Below are positions 32,267 through 40,999 of a DNA stretch of 64,000 nucleotides, in pieces (positions within the stretch are counted from its first letter, which is position 1; every line of letters begins with the position of its first letter). The notes beneath the pieces were generated by a model, which saw only the letters and a program-made list of their open reading frames with translations, did not search any database and was not told the DNA's origin. The position numbers were made by a program, and so were the translations under genes. Source of the DNA: Nitrospirota bacterium (GTDB lineage: Bacteria > Nitrospirota > Thermodesulfovibrionia > Thermodesulfovibrionales > Dissulfurispiraceae); the NCBI GenBank assembly GCA_004321915.1, contig SCQE01000071.1, positions 54,853 to 118,852 of the forward strand, given 5' to 3'.

Positions 32267-33726
32267 TGACTGCCAAGATTACCAAGCTTATTAAGGCCGG
32301 CGAGTCTGAGACTGTGGAGTTCAAAGCCGGTTTTGATAAAAATGCCATTGAAACCCTTGTTGCATTTGCCAACACCGGAGGAGGCGATGTTTTAATAGGC
32401 GTGTCTGACAGGGGGGAGATCAAGGGAATACAAATTTCAAAAGAGACTGTGCAAAACTGGATTAACGAGGTGAAGCAATATAATTCTCAGGCAATAATAC
32501 CCGATGCCGAAACCATAAAGATTAAAGGCAAGAATATCGTAGTCCTCTCTGTGCAGGAATCGCCGATAAAACCTGTTGCCTGCAAAGGCCGGTATTACAG
32601 GCGCATCAGGAACTCAAACCATCAGCTTTCTGCGTCAGAGGTCTCGGACATGCATCTCCGAACTTTCAACACAAGCTGGGATTACCATAAAGACGAGTTT
32701 CACACAAAAAAAGACATCTCTTTGCGAAAGGTAAAGGCGTTTATCCAGCGAGCCAACGCTAACAGAGAAGTGCCTATTCAGGATGATCCGATGACTGTTC
32801 TTCAGAAGTTCGAGTTTATTCGTGACAACAAGATAACCTATGCCTGTTTTCTGCTCTTCATGGCTGAAGAATCAAGCCTCAGCACAATCGAGCTTGGCAG
32901 GTTCCAGACGCCGATAATCATTAAGGACGATTCGCGCCTTAAGACAGACCTTTTTGCAGAGGTTGAAGGGGTCATGCAGTTTGTAAGAAAACATATCAAC
33001 AAGGCAATCATAATTACCGGCAACCCTCAGCATGAGGAGCGCTGGGATTATCCACTCGATGCCATCCGTGAGATAGTCATTAATTCCATCATCCACCGCG
33101 ATTATTCAAGCTCTCAGGATTCAGTAGTCAAGGTGTATGATGACAAAATAGAGTTCTTCAATCCCGGCGGGCTTCCTGCGGGACTTACCGTCGAAAAATT
33201 GCTTAAAGGAAATTACATCTCCGATGCACGCAACAAGAAGGTTGCCGATGCCTTTAAGGCTGTAGGGTTGATAGAAAAATATGGTTCCGGCATAAAACGC
33301 ATACTCCGAGAATTCAGAAATTATGGACTGCCTGATCCGGAATTCAGGGAAATGGGGCGCGGTTTTATGGTGACGGTATTTAAGAAGACCGAACAAGTCA
33401 CCGGGGAAGTTGCGATCAAGTCAGGGATAGAGTCGGCACCAAGTCGGCACCAAGTCACCCCTCAAGTCACCGGACAAGTCACCGGACAAGTCACCGGACA
33501 AGTCGCAGCGAAGATGCTGAATTTCTGCATCCAGCCCCAGAGAGCAAAAGCAATACAGGAATTACTCAACCTAAAACACAGAGGAACCTTCTATGACAAT
33601 TATCTTAATCCAATGTTGAAGGAGAGATTATTGGCTATGACTATCCCGGAAAAACCGCAAAGCAGACTCCAAAGCTATCGCACTACAGCTAAAGGTAAAA
33701 AATTACTGGAGAAACTTAAGAAGTGA
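32266..33726 (+). CDS. AlbA_2 (Schlafen-like) ATP-binding protein with winged-helix tail
   Basis: A 486-residue protein. An AlbA_2 domain at about 8-130 (ETVEFKAGFDKNAIETLVAF, GGGDVLIGVSD, CKGRYYRRIRNSN) is followed by an HATPase-like region with REIVINSIIHRDYS, EFFNPGGLP and NKKVADAFKAVGLIEKYGSGI. The C-terminus contains a Gln-Val-Thr-Gly tandem repeat (about 400-413) and a winged-helix-like end. The family is often annotated as a regulator or RecG-like ATP-binding protein and is frequent in defence islands. It is coupled to the helicase upstream (TGATG) and the methyltransferase downstream (GTGA). Its role within the trio, regulatory or energy-coupling, is not known. Confidence 0.85.
   Translation: MTAKITKLIKAGESETVEFKAGFDKNAIETLVAFANTGGGDVLIGVSDRGEIKGIQISKETVQNWINEVKQYNSQAIIPDAETIKIKGKNIVVLSVQESPIKPVACKGRYYRRIRNSNHQLSASEVSDMHLRTFNTSWDYHKDEFHTKKDISLRKVKAFIQRANANREVPIQDDPMTVLQKFEFIRDNKITYACFLLFMAEESSLSTIELGRFQTPIIIKDDSRLKTDLFAEVEGVMQFVRKHINKAIIITGNPQHEERWDYPLDAIREIVINSIIHRDYSSSQDSVVKVYDDKIEFFNPGGLPAGLTVEKLLKGNYISDARNKKVADAFKAVGLIEKYGSGIKRILREFRNYGLPDPEFREMGRGFMVTVFKKTEQVTGEVAIKSGIESAPSRHQVTPQVTGQVTGQVTGQVAAKMLNFCIQPQRAKAIQELLNLKHRGTFYDNYLNPMLKERLLAMTIPEKPQSRLQSYRTTAKGKKLLEKLKK
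33463..33504. repeat. 12-bp tandem repeat in the ATP-binding protein gene
   Basis: Three and a half copies of caagtcaccgga run in tandem, preceded by a diverged unit and by a short double gtcggcaccaa. The unit is four codons (Q-V-T-G), so copy-number change alters linker length without breaking the frame. Confidence 0.85.
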
Positions 33727-36700
33727 ACGACATAAAATTGCAGATACAAGCAGCTTTGAATGCGTTTTTAGATGGCAATTTTTTGGATAATGCCACAAGA
33801 CTCCTGAACGTACTCGGCTACAAAAGTGAGCGGACGATTCCGCTTACGCCGAATACATTTGAGGGCTTGTCAGAGTATTTTGATATCACCGCCCTCGATC
33901 AGGAAAAGGCAAAGGTTAAAGACTGGCAGTCCATAGACATCATCTTTCAGCTTACTGAAGACGACATAAAAAAAAGCTATTCGCTTTTTGAGACCAAAAA
34001 ATACAGCGATAAGATTATAGAATCCTATCTGTTCTTTGCCTTGTCCTTAACCGGGGATAAATACACCCGTGGCGATCTGGTAAGAATTACAAGAGAGATC
34101 AACAAGCTCACGCCAATGCCGGCGATGATTTTGTTCAAATACAACAATTATCTGACCGTTGCTGTTATTGATCGCAGGCTGCACAAAAAGGAGAGCACAA
34201 AAGATGTCCTCGAAAAAGTCACCCTCATCAAAGACATTAATATTTCAAAGCCCCACCGGGCTCATATCGAGATACTCCATGACCTTTCTTTTGTTGAGCT
34301 GCAGGACAAGCACAGGTTTACAAACTTCGTTGAACTTCATAATGCCTGGAGAAAAACTCTCGACACCTCCGAGCTGAATAAGAAGTTCTTCCGCGAGCTT
34401 GCCAACTGGTATTTCTGGTCGCTCAAGAATGTTGAATTTCCGGAGGACGCAGAGAGGAACAAGGACGTTCGCGATGCAATAAGCGTTATTCGTATGATCA
34501 CCAGACTCATCTTCATCTGGTTCGTAAAGGAGAAGGGCTTAGTCCCTGATGAACTCTTTAATTACGCCAAACTCAAGAGCATGCTCAACTTCACCGACAA
34601 GAACCAGAGCACTTACTACAAGGCAATCCTCCAGAACCTTTTCTTTGCAACGCTGAACACTGAGATGAACAAGGACAAGACAGGCAGCCGCAAGTTCAGG
34701 GGCAAAAACAAGGGCGACGGAAGGGATCAGCATTATATGATTCACAATGTCTTCAGATATGAAGATTATCTTATAAGTCCGCAAGAGACTCTAAAGAAAT
34801 ACTTCGAAAACATCCCGTTCCTCAACGGCGGCCTGTTTGAATGCCTTGACAAGATCATCGCCTCGAACGGAAAAGAAAAGGTTATCCGCATTGACGGCTT
34901 TTCAGATCATCCAAAAAACGCTCTGAAGGTTCCGGATTATCTTTTCTTCTCTTCGGAACAATCCGTAGACCTTAATGAAATATACGGGACAAAAAACAAG
35001 ACCTATAAGGTCAGAGGTCTGATAGACATTCTTGACAGCTATAAGTTCACTGTTGACGAAAACACGCCAATTGAAGAAGAAATCGCGCTTGACCCTGAGT
35101 TGTTGGGCAAGGTCTTCGAGAATCTTCTGGCAAGCTATAACCCTGAGACACAGACAACAGCCCGAAAGCAGACAGGCTCGTTCTATACGCCAAGAGAGAT
35201 CGTCAATTATATGGTTGATGAGTCCATTATTGCTTATCTGTTGACAAAATTACCCCCGGCGGGAGAGGGCGAGGGTGAGGGGCTCGGTTGTCATTCCCGC
35301 ACCCTTTCTTGTCATTCCCGCGAAGGCGGGAATCCAGAAAATCCAATTAATGCAGTAACGCCCCCGCCTTCGGTACCCCCTCTTAAGATAAGAGGGGGAA
35401 GGGGGAGTTATGATTCCCTCCTTCGCCATCTTGTTGCATATAATGACGATCCTCATAAATTCACCACCGCTGAAGTTGATGTTCTGATAGCAGCAATTAA
35501 TACACTAAAGGCCCTCGACCCTGCCTGCGGTTCCGGGGCCTTTCCTATGGGAATGCTTCATAAGCTGGTCTATGTCCTTGGCAAGCTCGACCCTGACAAT
35601 TCAAAATGGCGTGAGATTCAGAGACAAAAGGCGATCAGTGAGACAGAAGCGGCCTATAAGATCGGCGACAAGGAAGAACGTGAAAAGAGGCTGCTGGACA
35701 TCAGTGAAGTTTTTGAAAATAATGCCTCTGATTATGGAAGGAAGCTCTATCTTATTGAGAACTGCATTTTCGGCGTTGATATTCAGCCGATAGCCGTGCA
35801 GATCGCAAAGCTGAGATTTTTCGTGTCGCTGATTGTTGACCAGAGGATCGACCCCAAAAAGGCGAACCTCGGCGTCCGGCCTTTGCCGAACCTTGAGACG
35901 AAATTTGTGGCAGCAAATACGCTGATAGGGATTGAGAAACCTAAGGTGCTTAAGCTTTCAATGAATGTGGCAGAAATCGATCGCAAAGAAGCAGAACTGA
36001 AAAGGGTACGTGAGCGGCATTTCACTGCAAGAACGCAGCAAACAAAGAACAAATGGCGTGACGAAGATAAACGTCTTCGCTTAGAAATATCTGAACTGCT
36101 AAAAAGTGATGGCTGGGACAATGAGGTTGCTCGTAAACTCGCAGAATGGAATCCCTACGATCAGAATGCGTCTGCTGATTTCTTTGATTCTGAATGGATG
36201 TTTGGGGTTACGGATGGGTTTGATGTTGTGATTGGGAATCCGCCGTATATTGGCTTTCATGGCATTGACAAACAATTTAAGCAACAATTGCAGCAGATTT
36301 ATGTGTCGGCAGACGGCAAGTTCGATTTGTATCTTCCATTTATCGAAAGATCATGCTCTTTAATGGCAGTTAAAGGCTTTTTTGTTTTTATCTGTCCCAC
36401 TGCGTTTACCAAGAGAGACCATGGTGAACGATTAAGGCAGTTTTTGAGAAATAATGTTTGCATCAAAGAACTTGTAGATTTCGAGCATGATCAGATGTTT
36501 GAAGGTGCAACAAATTACACAGGTATTTTCTCATTTATTAAGAACCGTCCTGATAATTGCACATTCATTTATAGGACGGGTTTTAATGATTGCGGCGTGC
36601 AGATTGATCAAAGTAAGCTAACAGATAAGTCTTGGGTCTTCTCCTCATCAATTGATGCCGCATTGGTTTTGAAGCTTGAAGACACCTCCAAAAAGTTGAG

Positions 36701-37484
36701 TGAGGTTGCTAAAATATCAGAAGGTGCTGTAACGGGCTTAAATGACTTGTACCTGCTAAGTAGAGAATTTATAAAAGCTAATTTGTTCGAACTGAAGTAT
36801 TTCGTTCCTTGCACTAGAGGCAGGGAAATTGACAAATACTATATTCTGAATAGCAAAGAATTACTTTTTTACCCCTACATAAAATCTAATAATAAAACTG
36901 TTTCGGTTGATGAGCAGGAGTTATTAGTAAATAGCCCCCAATATTATAAACACCTAAAAAATAATATCGACAAAATACAAAGCAGGCCCTATTTCTTAAA
37001 ATCTAATAAAAAATGGTATGAGCTATGGAATCAACGGGATTTGGATAATTTTAACCGAGAAAAAATAATAACTCCTGAATTATCAGAGAGAAACAGGTTT
37101 GCACTTGCAGATGCAAACGTCTTTTATGGGGATACTGTTTGCGGAATAGTTATAAACGATAACTATATGCACAGAATAGAGTACAAGTTTCTTTTGGCTG
37201 TCCTGAATTCCAAGCTGATTGAGTGGTATTACAAGAAGACCACAGTCCCCAAAGCGGGTGGTTTTTTTATTTACAAAGTCATGTTCTTAAAGAATGTGCC
37301 TATTAAAGTTTTTTCAATTGTATCGCAACAAAAAATAATTACTCTCGTTGATAAAATCCTCGCTGCCAAAAAGAAAGACCCCAATGCTGATACATTAACC
37401 ATCGAAAAGCAGATCGACGAAATGGTCTATGCCCTCTACGGCCTCACCCCGGAAGAGATTGCGATTGTGGAGGGGAAGAGATGA
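33723..37484 (+). CDS. Eco57I-type adenine DNA methyltransferase, large (type IIG-like / defence methylase)
   Basis: A 1253-residue protein with a GTG start overlapping the previous stop (GTGA). The N-terminal ~480 residues are mixed helical with no nuclease motif that I can assign firmly. The methyltransferase core has SFYTPREIVNYMVDE, motif I DPACGSGAFPMGML (about 599-612), FGVDIQPIAVQIAKLR and the catalytic NPPY in DVVIGNPPYIGF (about 839). The C-terminal third is probably the target-recognition domain. The end reads MVYALYGLTPEEIAIVEG, and the DNA encoding it recurs six times downstream. About 55 residues before motif I come from inserted repeats. It methylates adenine in DNA; with the helicase it resembles restriction-like defence systems. 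Confidence 0.88.
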   Translation: MNDIKLQIQAALNAFLDGNFLDNATRLLNVLGYKSERTIPLTPNTFEGLSEYFDITALDQEKAKVKDWQSIDIIFQLTEDDIKKSYSLFETKKYSDKIIESYLFFALSLTGDKYTRGDLVRITREINKLTPMPAMILFKYNNYLTVAVIDRRLHKKESTKDVLEKVTLIKDINISKPHRAHIEILHDLSFVELQDKHRFTNFVELHNAWRKTLDTSELNKKFFRELANWYFWSLKNVEFPEDAERNKDVRDAISVIRMITRLIFIWFVKEKGLVPDELFNYAKLKSMLNFTDKNQSTYYKAILQNLFFATLNTEMNKDKTGSRKFRGKNKGDGRDQHYMIHNVFRYEDYLISPQETLKKYFENIPFLNGGLFECLDKIIASNGKEKVIRIDGFSDHPKNALKVPDYLFFSSEQSVDLNEIYGTKNKTYKVRGLIDILDSYKFTVDENTPIEEEIALDPELLGKVFENLLASYNPETQTTARKQTGSFYTPREIVNYMVDESIIAYLLTKLPPAGEGEGEGLGCHSRTLSCHSREGGNPENPINAVTPPPSVPPLKIRGGRGSYDSLLRHLVAYNDDPHKFTTAEVDVLIAAINTLKALDPACGSGAFPMGMLHKLVYVLGKLDPDNSKWREIQRQKAISETEAAYKIGDKEEREKRLLDISEVFENNASDYGRKLYLIENCIFGVDIQPIAVQIAKLRFFVSLIVDQRIDPKKANLGVRPLPNLETKFVAANTLIGIEKPKVLKLSMNVAEIDRKEAELKRVRERHFTARTQQTKNKWRDEDKRLRLEISELLKSDGWDNEVARKLAEWNPYDQNASADFFDSEWMFGVTDGFDVVIGNPPYIGFHGIDKQFKQQLQQIYVSADGKFDLYLPFIERSCSLMAVKGFFVFICPTAFTKRDHGERLRQFLRNNVCIKELVDFEHDQMFEGATNYTGIFSFIKNRPDNCTFIYRTGFNDCGVQIDQSKLTDKSWVFSSSIDAALVLKLEDTSKKLSEVAKISEGAVTGLNDLYLLSREFIKANLFELKYFVPCTRGREIDKYYILNSKELLFYPYIKSNNKTVSVDEQELLVNSPQYYKHLKNNIDKIQSRPYFLKSNKKWYELWNQRDLDNFNREKIITPELSERNRFALADANVFYGDTVCGIVINDNYMHRIEYKFLLAVLNSKLIEWYYKKTTVPKAGGFFIYKVMFLKNVPIKVFSIVSQQKIITLVDKILAAKKKDPNADTLTIEKQIDEMVYALYGLTPEEIAIVEGKR
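35248..35412. repeat. Composite palindromic repeat insertion within the methyltransferase gene
   Basis: About 165 bp encoding a low-complexity stretch (GEGEGEGLG, CHSREGGNPE, PPLKIRGGRG). At least two repeat types are visible: a hairpin tcattcccgcgaa/ggcgggaatcc, related to 8465-8552, and cccctctta/taagagggg, flanked by a G/C-rich outer pair (ttacccccggcgggag and its loose counterpart). No stop codon occurs in frame. It sits between the N-terminal region and methylase motif I. Confidence 0.8.
37401..37480 (+). repeat. Methyltransferase 3'-end repeat, copy A (parental)
   Basis: The native 3' end of the methyltransferase gene, from atcgaaaagcagatcgac to attgtggaggggaagag. It encodes QIDEMVYALYGLTPEEIA and then IVEGKR. 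Its gtggagggg serves as ribosome-binding site for the next gene, whose ATG overlaps the stop (ATGA). Copies B-G downstream match all or part of it. Confidence 0.9.
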
Positions 37485-38209
37485 AACTCGATCAAATTGG
37501 TTTTTGGTCTGAAATCAAACTGGAGATAATCAAGAAGTACGCAAAGGCTTATACAAGTATTATGAGCAAACAGTCATGGTGCAAAGGATACGTCTATATT
37601 GACGCTTTTGCCGGTGCGGGCAAACATATCAGCAGGAAGACCGGAGAGCTTGTCCCAGGATCTCCTCTTAATGCTTTGAATGTGACACCTCCATTCACAG
37701 AGTATCACTTCATAGACCTTGATGAAGAGAGAGCCGAGGTGTTTAATGAAATTGCCGGAGAAAATCAGAGTGTCCATTCATATCACGGAAATTGTAATGA
37801 AATACTTGTGAAAGAAATTTTTCCTGCACTCAATTATGATTCTTTCAAAAGAGCATTGTGCATTCTTGATCCCTATGGACTTCAGTTGAATTGGGGAACA
37901 ATAAAGGCAGCCGCAGAACTGAAAACAACCGATATCTTTATCAATTTCCCGATCATGGATATAAACCGGAATATCTTGTTTGAAGACTTTGCTAAAGCAG
38001 AATCGGAGGATATAGAAAGGATGAATGCCTTCTGGGGTGATGAAAGCTGGAAACAACTTCTTTACAAAGAGCAAGCGACCCTTTTTGGTGATACACATCA
38101 TATAAAGATAGAAGACTACCAGACACTTGCCAAGGAGTTCTGCAAAAGATTGAAACAGATCGGGGGGGAAAATGAGGGACAGCGACCGTTTTATCGCGGC
38201 AGATTTTGA
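37481..38209 (+). CDS. tcmP: Three-Cys-motif partner protein TcmP-like, 3' truncated
   Basis: A 242-residue ORF matching the TcmP family: GFWSEIKLEIIKKYAKAY at the front, YIDAFAGAGKH, HFIDLDEERAEVF and CILDPYGLQLNW. The methyltransferase-like Rossmann elements suggest nucleotide or SAM binding. TcmP usually accompanies a three-Cys-motif (Gp37-like) protein, which is absent here. Family similarity stops near residue 228 (KRLKQIGG); the last 13 residues are read from the junction sequence of repeat B, so the native C-terminus seems lost. The start is coupled by ATGA to the methyltransferase. Confidence 0.78.
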   Translation: MKLDQIGFWSEIKLEIIKKYAKAYTSIMSKQSWCKGYVYIDAFAGAGKHISRKTGELVPGSPLNALNVTPPFTEYHFIDLDEERAEVFNEIAGENQSVHSYHGNCNEILVKEIFPALNYDSFKRALCILDPYGLQLNWGTIKAAAELKTTDIFINFPIMDINRNILFEDFAKAESEDIERMNAFWGDESWKQLLYKEQATLFGDTHHIKIEDYQTLAKEFCKRLKQIGGENEGQRPFYRGRF

Positions 38210-38247
38210 TAGAAGGTTCAGAGGATTGAGATTGTGGAGGGGAAAAA
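38169..38247 (+). repeat. Junction module plus 3'-end repeat, copy B (partial)
   Basis: A 53-bp module beginning aaaatgagggacagcgacc is followed by the last ~25 bp of the methyltransferase end (ggattgagattgtggaggg). In the methylase frame it ends EIVEGKK and stop, the stop overlapping the GTG of the next gene (GTGA). The same combination, with few differences, recurs at 41459-41540. Confidence 0.85.
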
Positions 38248-39165
38248 GTGAGCAGTCAGCCGACTATGCTCTTTGACTCGCAAACTGCACCGTATGCCTT
38301 GCAGACCTACTACGGTTATGTCCGCGCTTGGAGAGAAAGAATTGCTCGCGAGAATGATAATGGTGATTTGACCCAGGCCGCACTTCAAATTCCCAATGTT
38401 GCTAAATTACAGGGTGGCCTATCTCCATCCCAGAAGCTCATTGCATCGTACTCAAGAGGAAAACTTACTCTGAAGGCTATGGCGACGTTCCCGATAAATG
38501 ACAATAAGCATTTGGCCTCAACTGCAAATTTATGGCTGCCCGTACAGGCATACTATGCGCTTCATGGCGCTGGACTTGCAGCGATGCTTTCGCTGGGTCA
38601 TAATGAACCGAAAGACCATAGGGCTTTCAGGGCTGCTCTTTCGGAACTGGCGGCAAGGTTTTTGCCACCCCCACTGAATATACAGTGCACAGGTGGTCCT
38701 CAAAGTCTTGATTATAGGTTCACTGTATTAAATGCAACCCCTCAGGCGATTATTGATTACAATAGTCTCTCTAACCCGATATATTCCGGGAACCTTGATT
38801 GTGCCATTGGGAAGTGTTTAAGCACGACACGTCACAGATTTTTGGAAGAGATGTTCGACAAAGCACGCCACTGTAATATTTCTGATAAACGAAAGCGGCG
38901 CAATATTCCACAAGCAGAAAAGCAAACCATATCGAAGAAACTTCATGCCACGACGCTAATTGATTTTCTATATCGGATGCGAGTGAGATCAAACTATGAT
39001 GATCCAGACATTTACTTGTATGCGCATAGCCAAGTTGACGATGCAGCCCGTCATTATGCCGATTTGCTTTTTCTGACGCAGGCTGCTTTCTCGGCTCTCT
39101 CAGTTATTCTATTGAAGAAACTCGGAAAATCGACGTTTGAACAAATCGAAGGGCAGTTCAGTTAA
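38248..39165 (+). CDS. Protein of unknown function, possible HEPN-like C-terminus
   Basis: A 305-residue protein starting with GTG inside the repeat-derived GTGA overlap; GGAGGGG 7 nt upstream, from copy B, is its ribosome-binding site. I do not recognise the family. It is predicted mostly helical, with no signal peptide. A stretch FLYRMRVRSNYDDPDIY near residues 245-261 recalls the R-x-x-A-D-Y type motif of some HEPN nucleases, followed by a long helical end. If real, that would suggest an RNA-cleaving toxin or abortive-infection role, but this is weak. It appears complete. Confidence 0.55.
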   Translation: MSSQPTMLFDSQTAPYALQTYYGYVRAWRERIARENDNGDLTQAALQIPNVAKLQGGLSPSQKLIASYSRGKLTLKAMATFPINDNKHLASTANLWLPVQAYYALHGAGLAAMLSLGHNEPKDHRAFRAALSELAARFLPPPLNIQCTGGPQSLDYRFTVLNATPQAIIDYNSLSNPIYSGNLDCAIGKCLSTTRHRFLEEMFDKARHCNISDKRKRRNIPQAEKQTISKKLHATTLIDFLYRMRVRSNYDDPDIYLYAHSQVDDAARHYADLLFLTQAAFSALSVILLKKLGKSTFEQIEGQFS

Positions 39166-39180
39166 CGGGGAGGTTTTCTA

Positions 39181-39453
39181 ATGAAAAGTGAGATCATTAT
39201 CCAGTTGCACAAGAATTTCGAGGATTACGCCCATGAGATTGACGGTGAGGAATTCTGGTTTGCCCGCGATCTGATGGGTTTGTTGGGATACACCAAATGG
39301 GAGAATTTCGCTAAGGTAATAGACAAGGCAAAACAATCGTGCTACACCGCCGGTCATTCTGTTGCCGATCATTTTCCTGACGTCAGGAAAATGGTAGTTA
39401 TCTGCTTAAGCCGTAAAAAATACGGCAAAGCCCAAGAGGTAGAAATAAAATGA
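39181..39453 (+). pseudogene. DinD N-terminal fragment (copy 1)
   Basis: A 90-residue ORF whose first ~68 residues (FWFARDLMGLLGYTKWENF, KVIDKAKQSC) match the BRO-like front of DNA-damage-inducible protein D, which is normally about 275 residues. After FPDVRK the sequence diverges into 20 unrelated residues. About 205 bp are closely similar to the second copy at 41000. It has its own GGGGAGG box and ends in an ATGA overlap with the DUF1016 gene, so it may still be translated and couple that gene. Confidence 0.75.
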
Positions 39454-40619
39454 AATTTGAACAGTTAGTGACCCTTTTTCAAGGAACCCACCTGGAGCTG
39501 CAGAAACGGGCCGCCCGGTCGGTGGATATCGCCCTTGTAATTCGCAACTGGCTTTTTGGCTGGTACATTGTAGAGTTTGAGCAGGGCGGCGCAGACCGAG
39601 CGGAATTGTATGGCAAGAACCTGATAAACCGACTATCTGAAGAGCTCAAACGCCTTGGTCTTAAAGGAGTTTCTCCTACCAGTCTCAAGCAATGCCGTGT
39701 CTTCTACTCCACTTACAGGGAGATTGGGCAGGCACTGCCTGACCAATCTTTGGGTCAAAGCACAGGGTGGCAAAAGATTCGTCAGGCACTGTCTGTCGAA
39801 TCTCGGAATTTCATCTCAGATGCATCCAGCATTTTGCAGGCAGTGTCCGGAGAATTGGCAAGCCGCTTTACTCTCGGGTGGACACACTATGTAACGCTGC
39901 TGACTATTTCAAACCCGGATGAACGCCGGTTCTACGAGATTGAAGCCCGTGAAAACAGCTGGGGTGCCCGTGAGCTGGAACGGCAGATCGCCTCCTCCCT
40001 TTTTGAGCGTCTGGCATTAAGCCGTGACAAAGCAGGCATCAAAGCACTTTCGCAAACCGGCTTGGTGATTGAGAAGGCTTCCGATGTAGTCAAAAATCCA
40101 TATGTGCTTGAATTTCTGGATTTGGAAGAGAAAAGTGCCTATTCCGAGTACGAGGTGGAAACTGCCATCATCAATCGTCTTGAACACTTTCTTCTTGAAT
40201 TGGGTAAAGGGTTTTTGTTTGAGGCACGACAGAAACGGTTCACTTTCGATAATGACCATTTCTATGTGGATCTGGTGTTTTACAACCGTCTCTTGCGCTG
40301 CTATGTCCTCATTGATCTTAAGCGCGACAAGCTGACCCATCAGGATTTGGGGCAGATGCAGATGTATGTCAATTACTTTGACCGCCATGTCAAAACCGAA
40401 GACGAGCTTCCTACCGTCGGTATTGTGCTTTGCCATCGCAAGCATGATGCGTTGGTCGAACTGACCTTGCCCAAGGACTCAAATATCTTCGCATCAAAAT
40501 ACCAGCTATATTTGCCGTCCAAAGAGGAATTAAAGAAACAATTGGAAGAAGCTGCCGGGATTGAGCACAAGAAAGATGTCAACAAGATTGGGGGAAAGCG
40601 AAGCAAAGAGAAGTTTTAA
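39450..40619 (+). CDS. DUF1016 / YhcG-type PD-(D/E)xK nuclease
   Basis: A 389-residue protein of the YhcG family. The N-terminal DUF1016 domain (about 15-170) is helical. The nuclease domain at about 205-360 has ELGKGFLFEARQKRF, then FYVDLVFYNRLLRC and VLIDLKRDK, giving the Glu, Asp and Asp-x-Lys pattern of the PD-(D/E)xK fold. These proteins are frequent beside restriction and defence genes and probably cleave DNA. It starts in an ATGA overlap with the truncated dinD copy 1. It seems intact, with a Lys-rich end. Confidence 0.87.
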   Translation: MKFEQLVTLFQGTHLELQKRAARSVDIALVIRNWLFGWYIVEFEQGGADRAELYGKNLINRLSEELKRLGLKGVSPTSLKQCRVFYSTYREIGQALPDQSLGQSTGWQKIRQALSVESRNFISDASSILQAVSGELASRFTLGWTHYVTLLTISNPDERRFYEIEARENSWGARELERQIASSLFERLALSRDKAGIKALSQTGLVIEKASDVVKNPYVLEFLDLEEKSAYSEYEVETAIINRLEHFLLELGKGFLFEARQKRFTFDNDHFYVDLVFYNRLLRCYVLIDLKRDKLTHQDLGQMQMYVNYFDRHVKTEDELPTVGIVLCHRKHDALVELTLPKDSNIFASKYQLYLPSKEELKKQLEEAAGIEHKKDVNKIGGKRSKEKF

Positions 40620-40830
40620 CCCTTCAGTTGTCCCCAATTTGGGTGCAACTGATGAATAAGAAAAAAATACAGAATGGGTTGATGTTTTCAAAGACGAGGT
40701 CAGATATGACGACGCTTATTTGCCATAAAAAAAGAGCGTGCCCTACAGGCTCGTTACGCTGTAGCTATGGCCCTCCTCCGGAGGGGAACACTGCAGACAA
40801 CCTGCAACGGTCTTACCGCTCAGGAATAAT
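40620..40830. other. Non-coding scar region between cassettes
   Basis: About 210 bp after the DUF1016 stop with no plausible gene. Short open stretches (VDVFKDEVRYDDAYL around 40678-40722; KERALQARYAVAMALLRR around 40730-40785) look like pieces of lost genes but I cannot name them. A small ctccggag palindrome occurs near 40777. Confidence 0.5.
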
Positions 40831-40983
40831 ATGACACAGGGGTTTCAGATTGTCAAGCGCGGTGCCGTCACCATAGAATATCAGATCGAAGAAATGGTCT
40901 ACGCCCTCTACGGCCTCACCTGTCTGCGTGCAACGCACAGGCAGGCGCCGGAAGAGATTGAGATTGTGGAGGGGGAAAAATGA
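40831..40983 (+). pseudogene. Methyltransferase 3'-end repeat, copy C (within a 50-codon ORF)
   Basis: An ORF begins MTQGFQIVKRGAVTIEY and passes in frame into QIEEMVYALYGLT, then nine inserted residues, then PEEIEIVEGEK and stop. The repeat proper is 40872-40980. The stop overlaps an ATG (ATGA at 40980) that opens a 7-codon ORF ending at 41003, whose stop in turn overlaps the GTG start of the next gene. It is thus a remnant of a methylase tail now serving as translational leader. Confidence 0.7.
40921..40947. repeat. 27-bp imperfect palindrome inserted in copy C
   Basis: Copy C differs from A, E and F by 27 extra bases between ctcacc and ccggaag, of the form tgtctgcgtgc ... gcacaggcagg. The length is a multiple of three, so the frame is kept. 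It resembles small dispersed palindromic elements. Confidence 0.7.
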
Positions 40984-40999
40984 CAAGGAGAGTTTCTTT

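Noticed and set aside
28982..37484. DISARM or BREX assignment for the helicase-methylase set
   Set aside because: No DUF1998 (DrmB) protein for DISARM and no PglZ, BrxC or Lon-type proteins for BREX.
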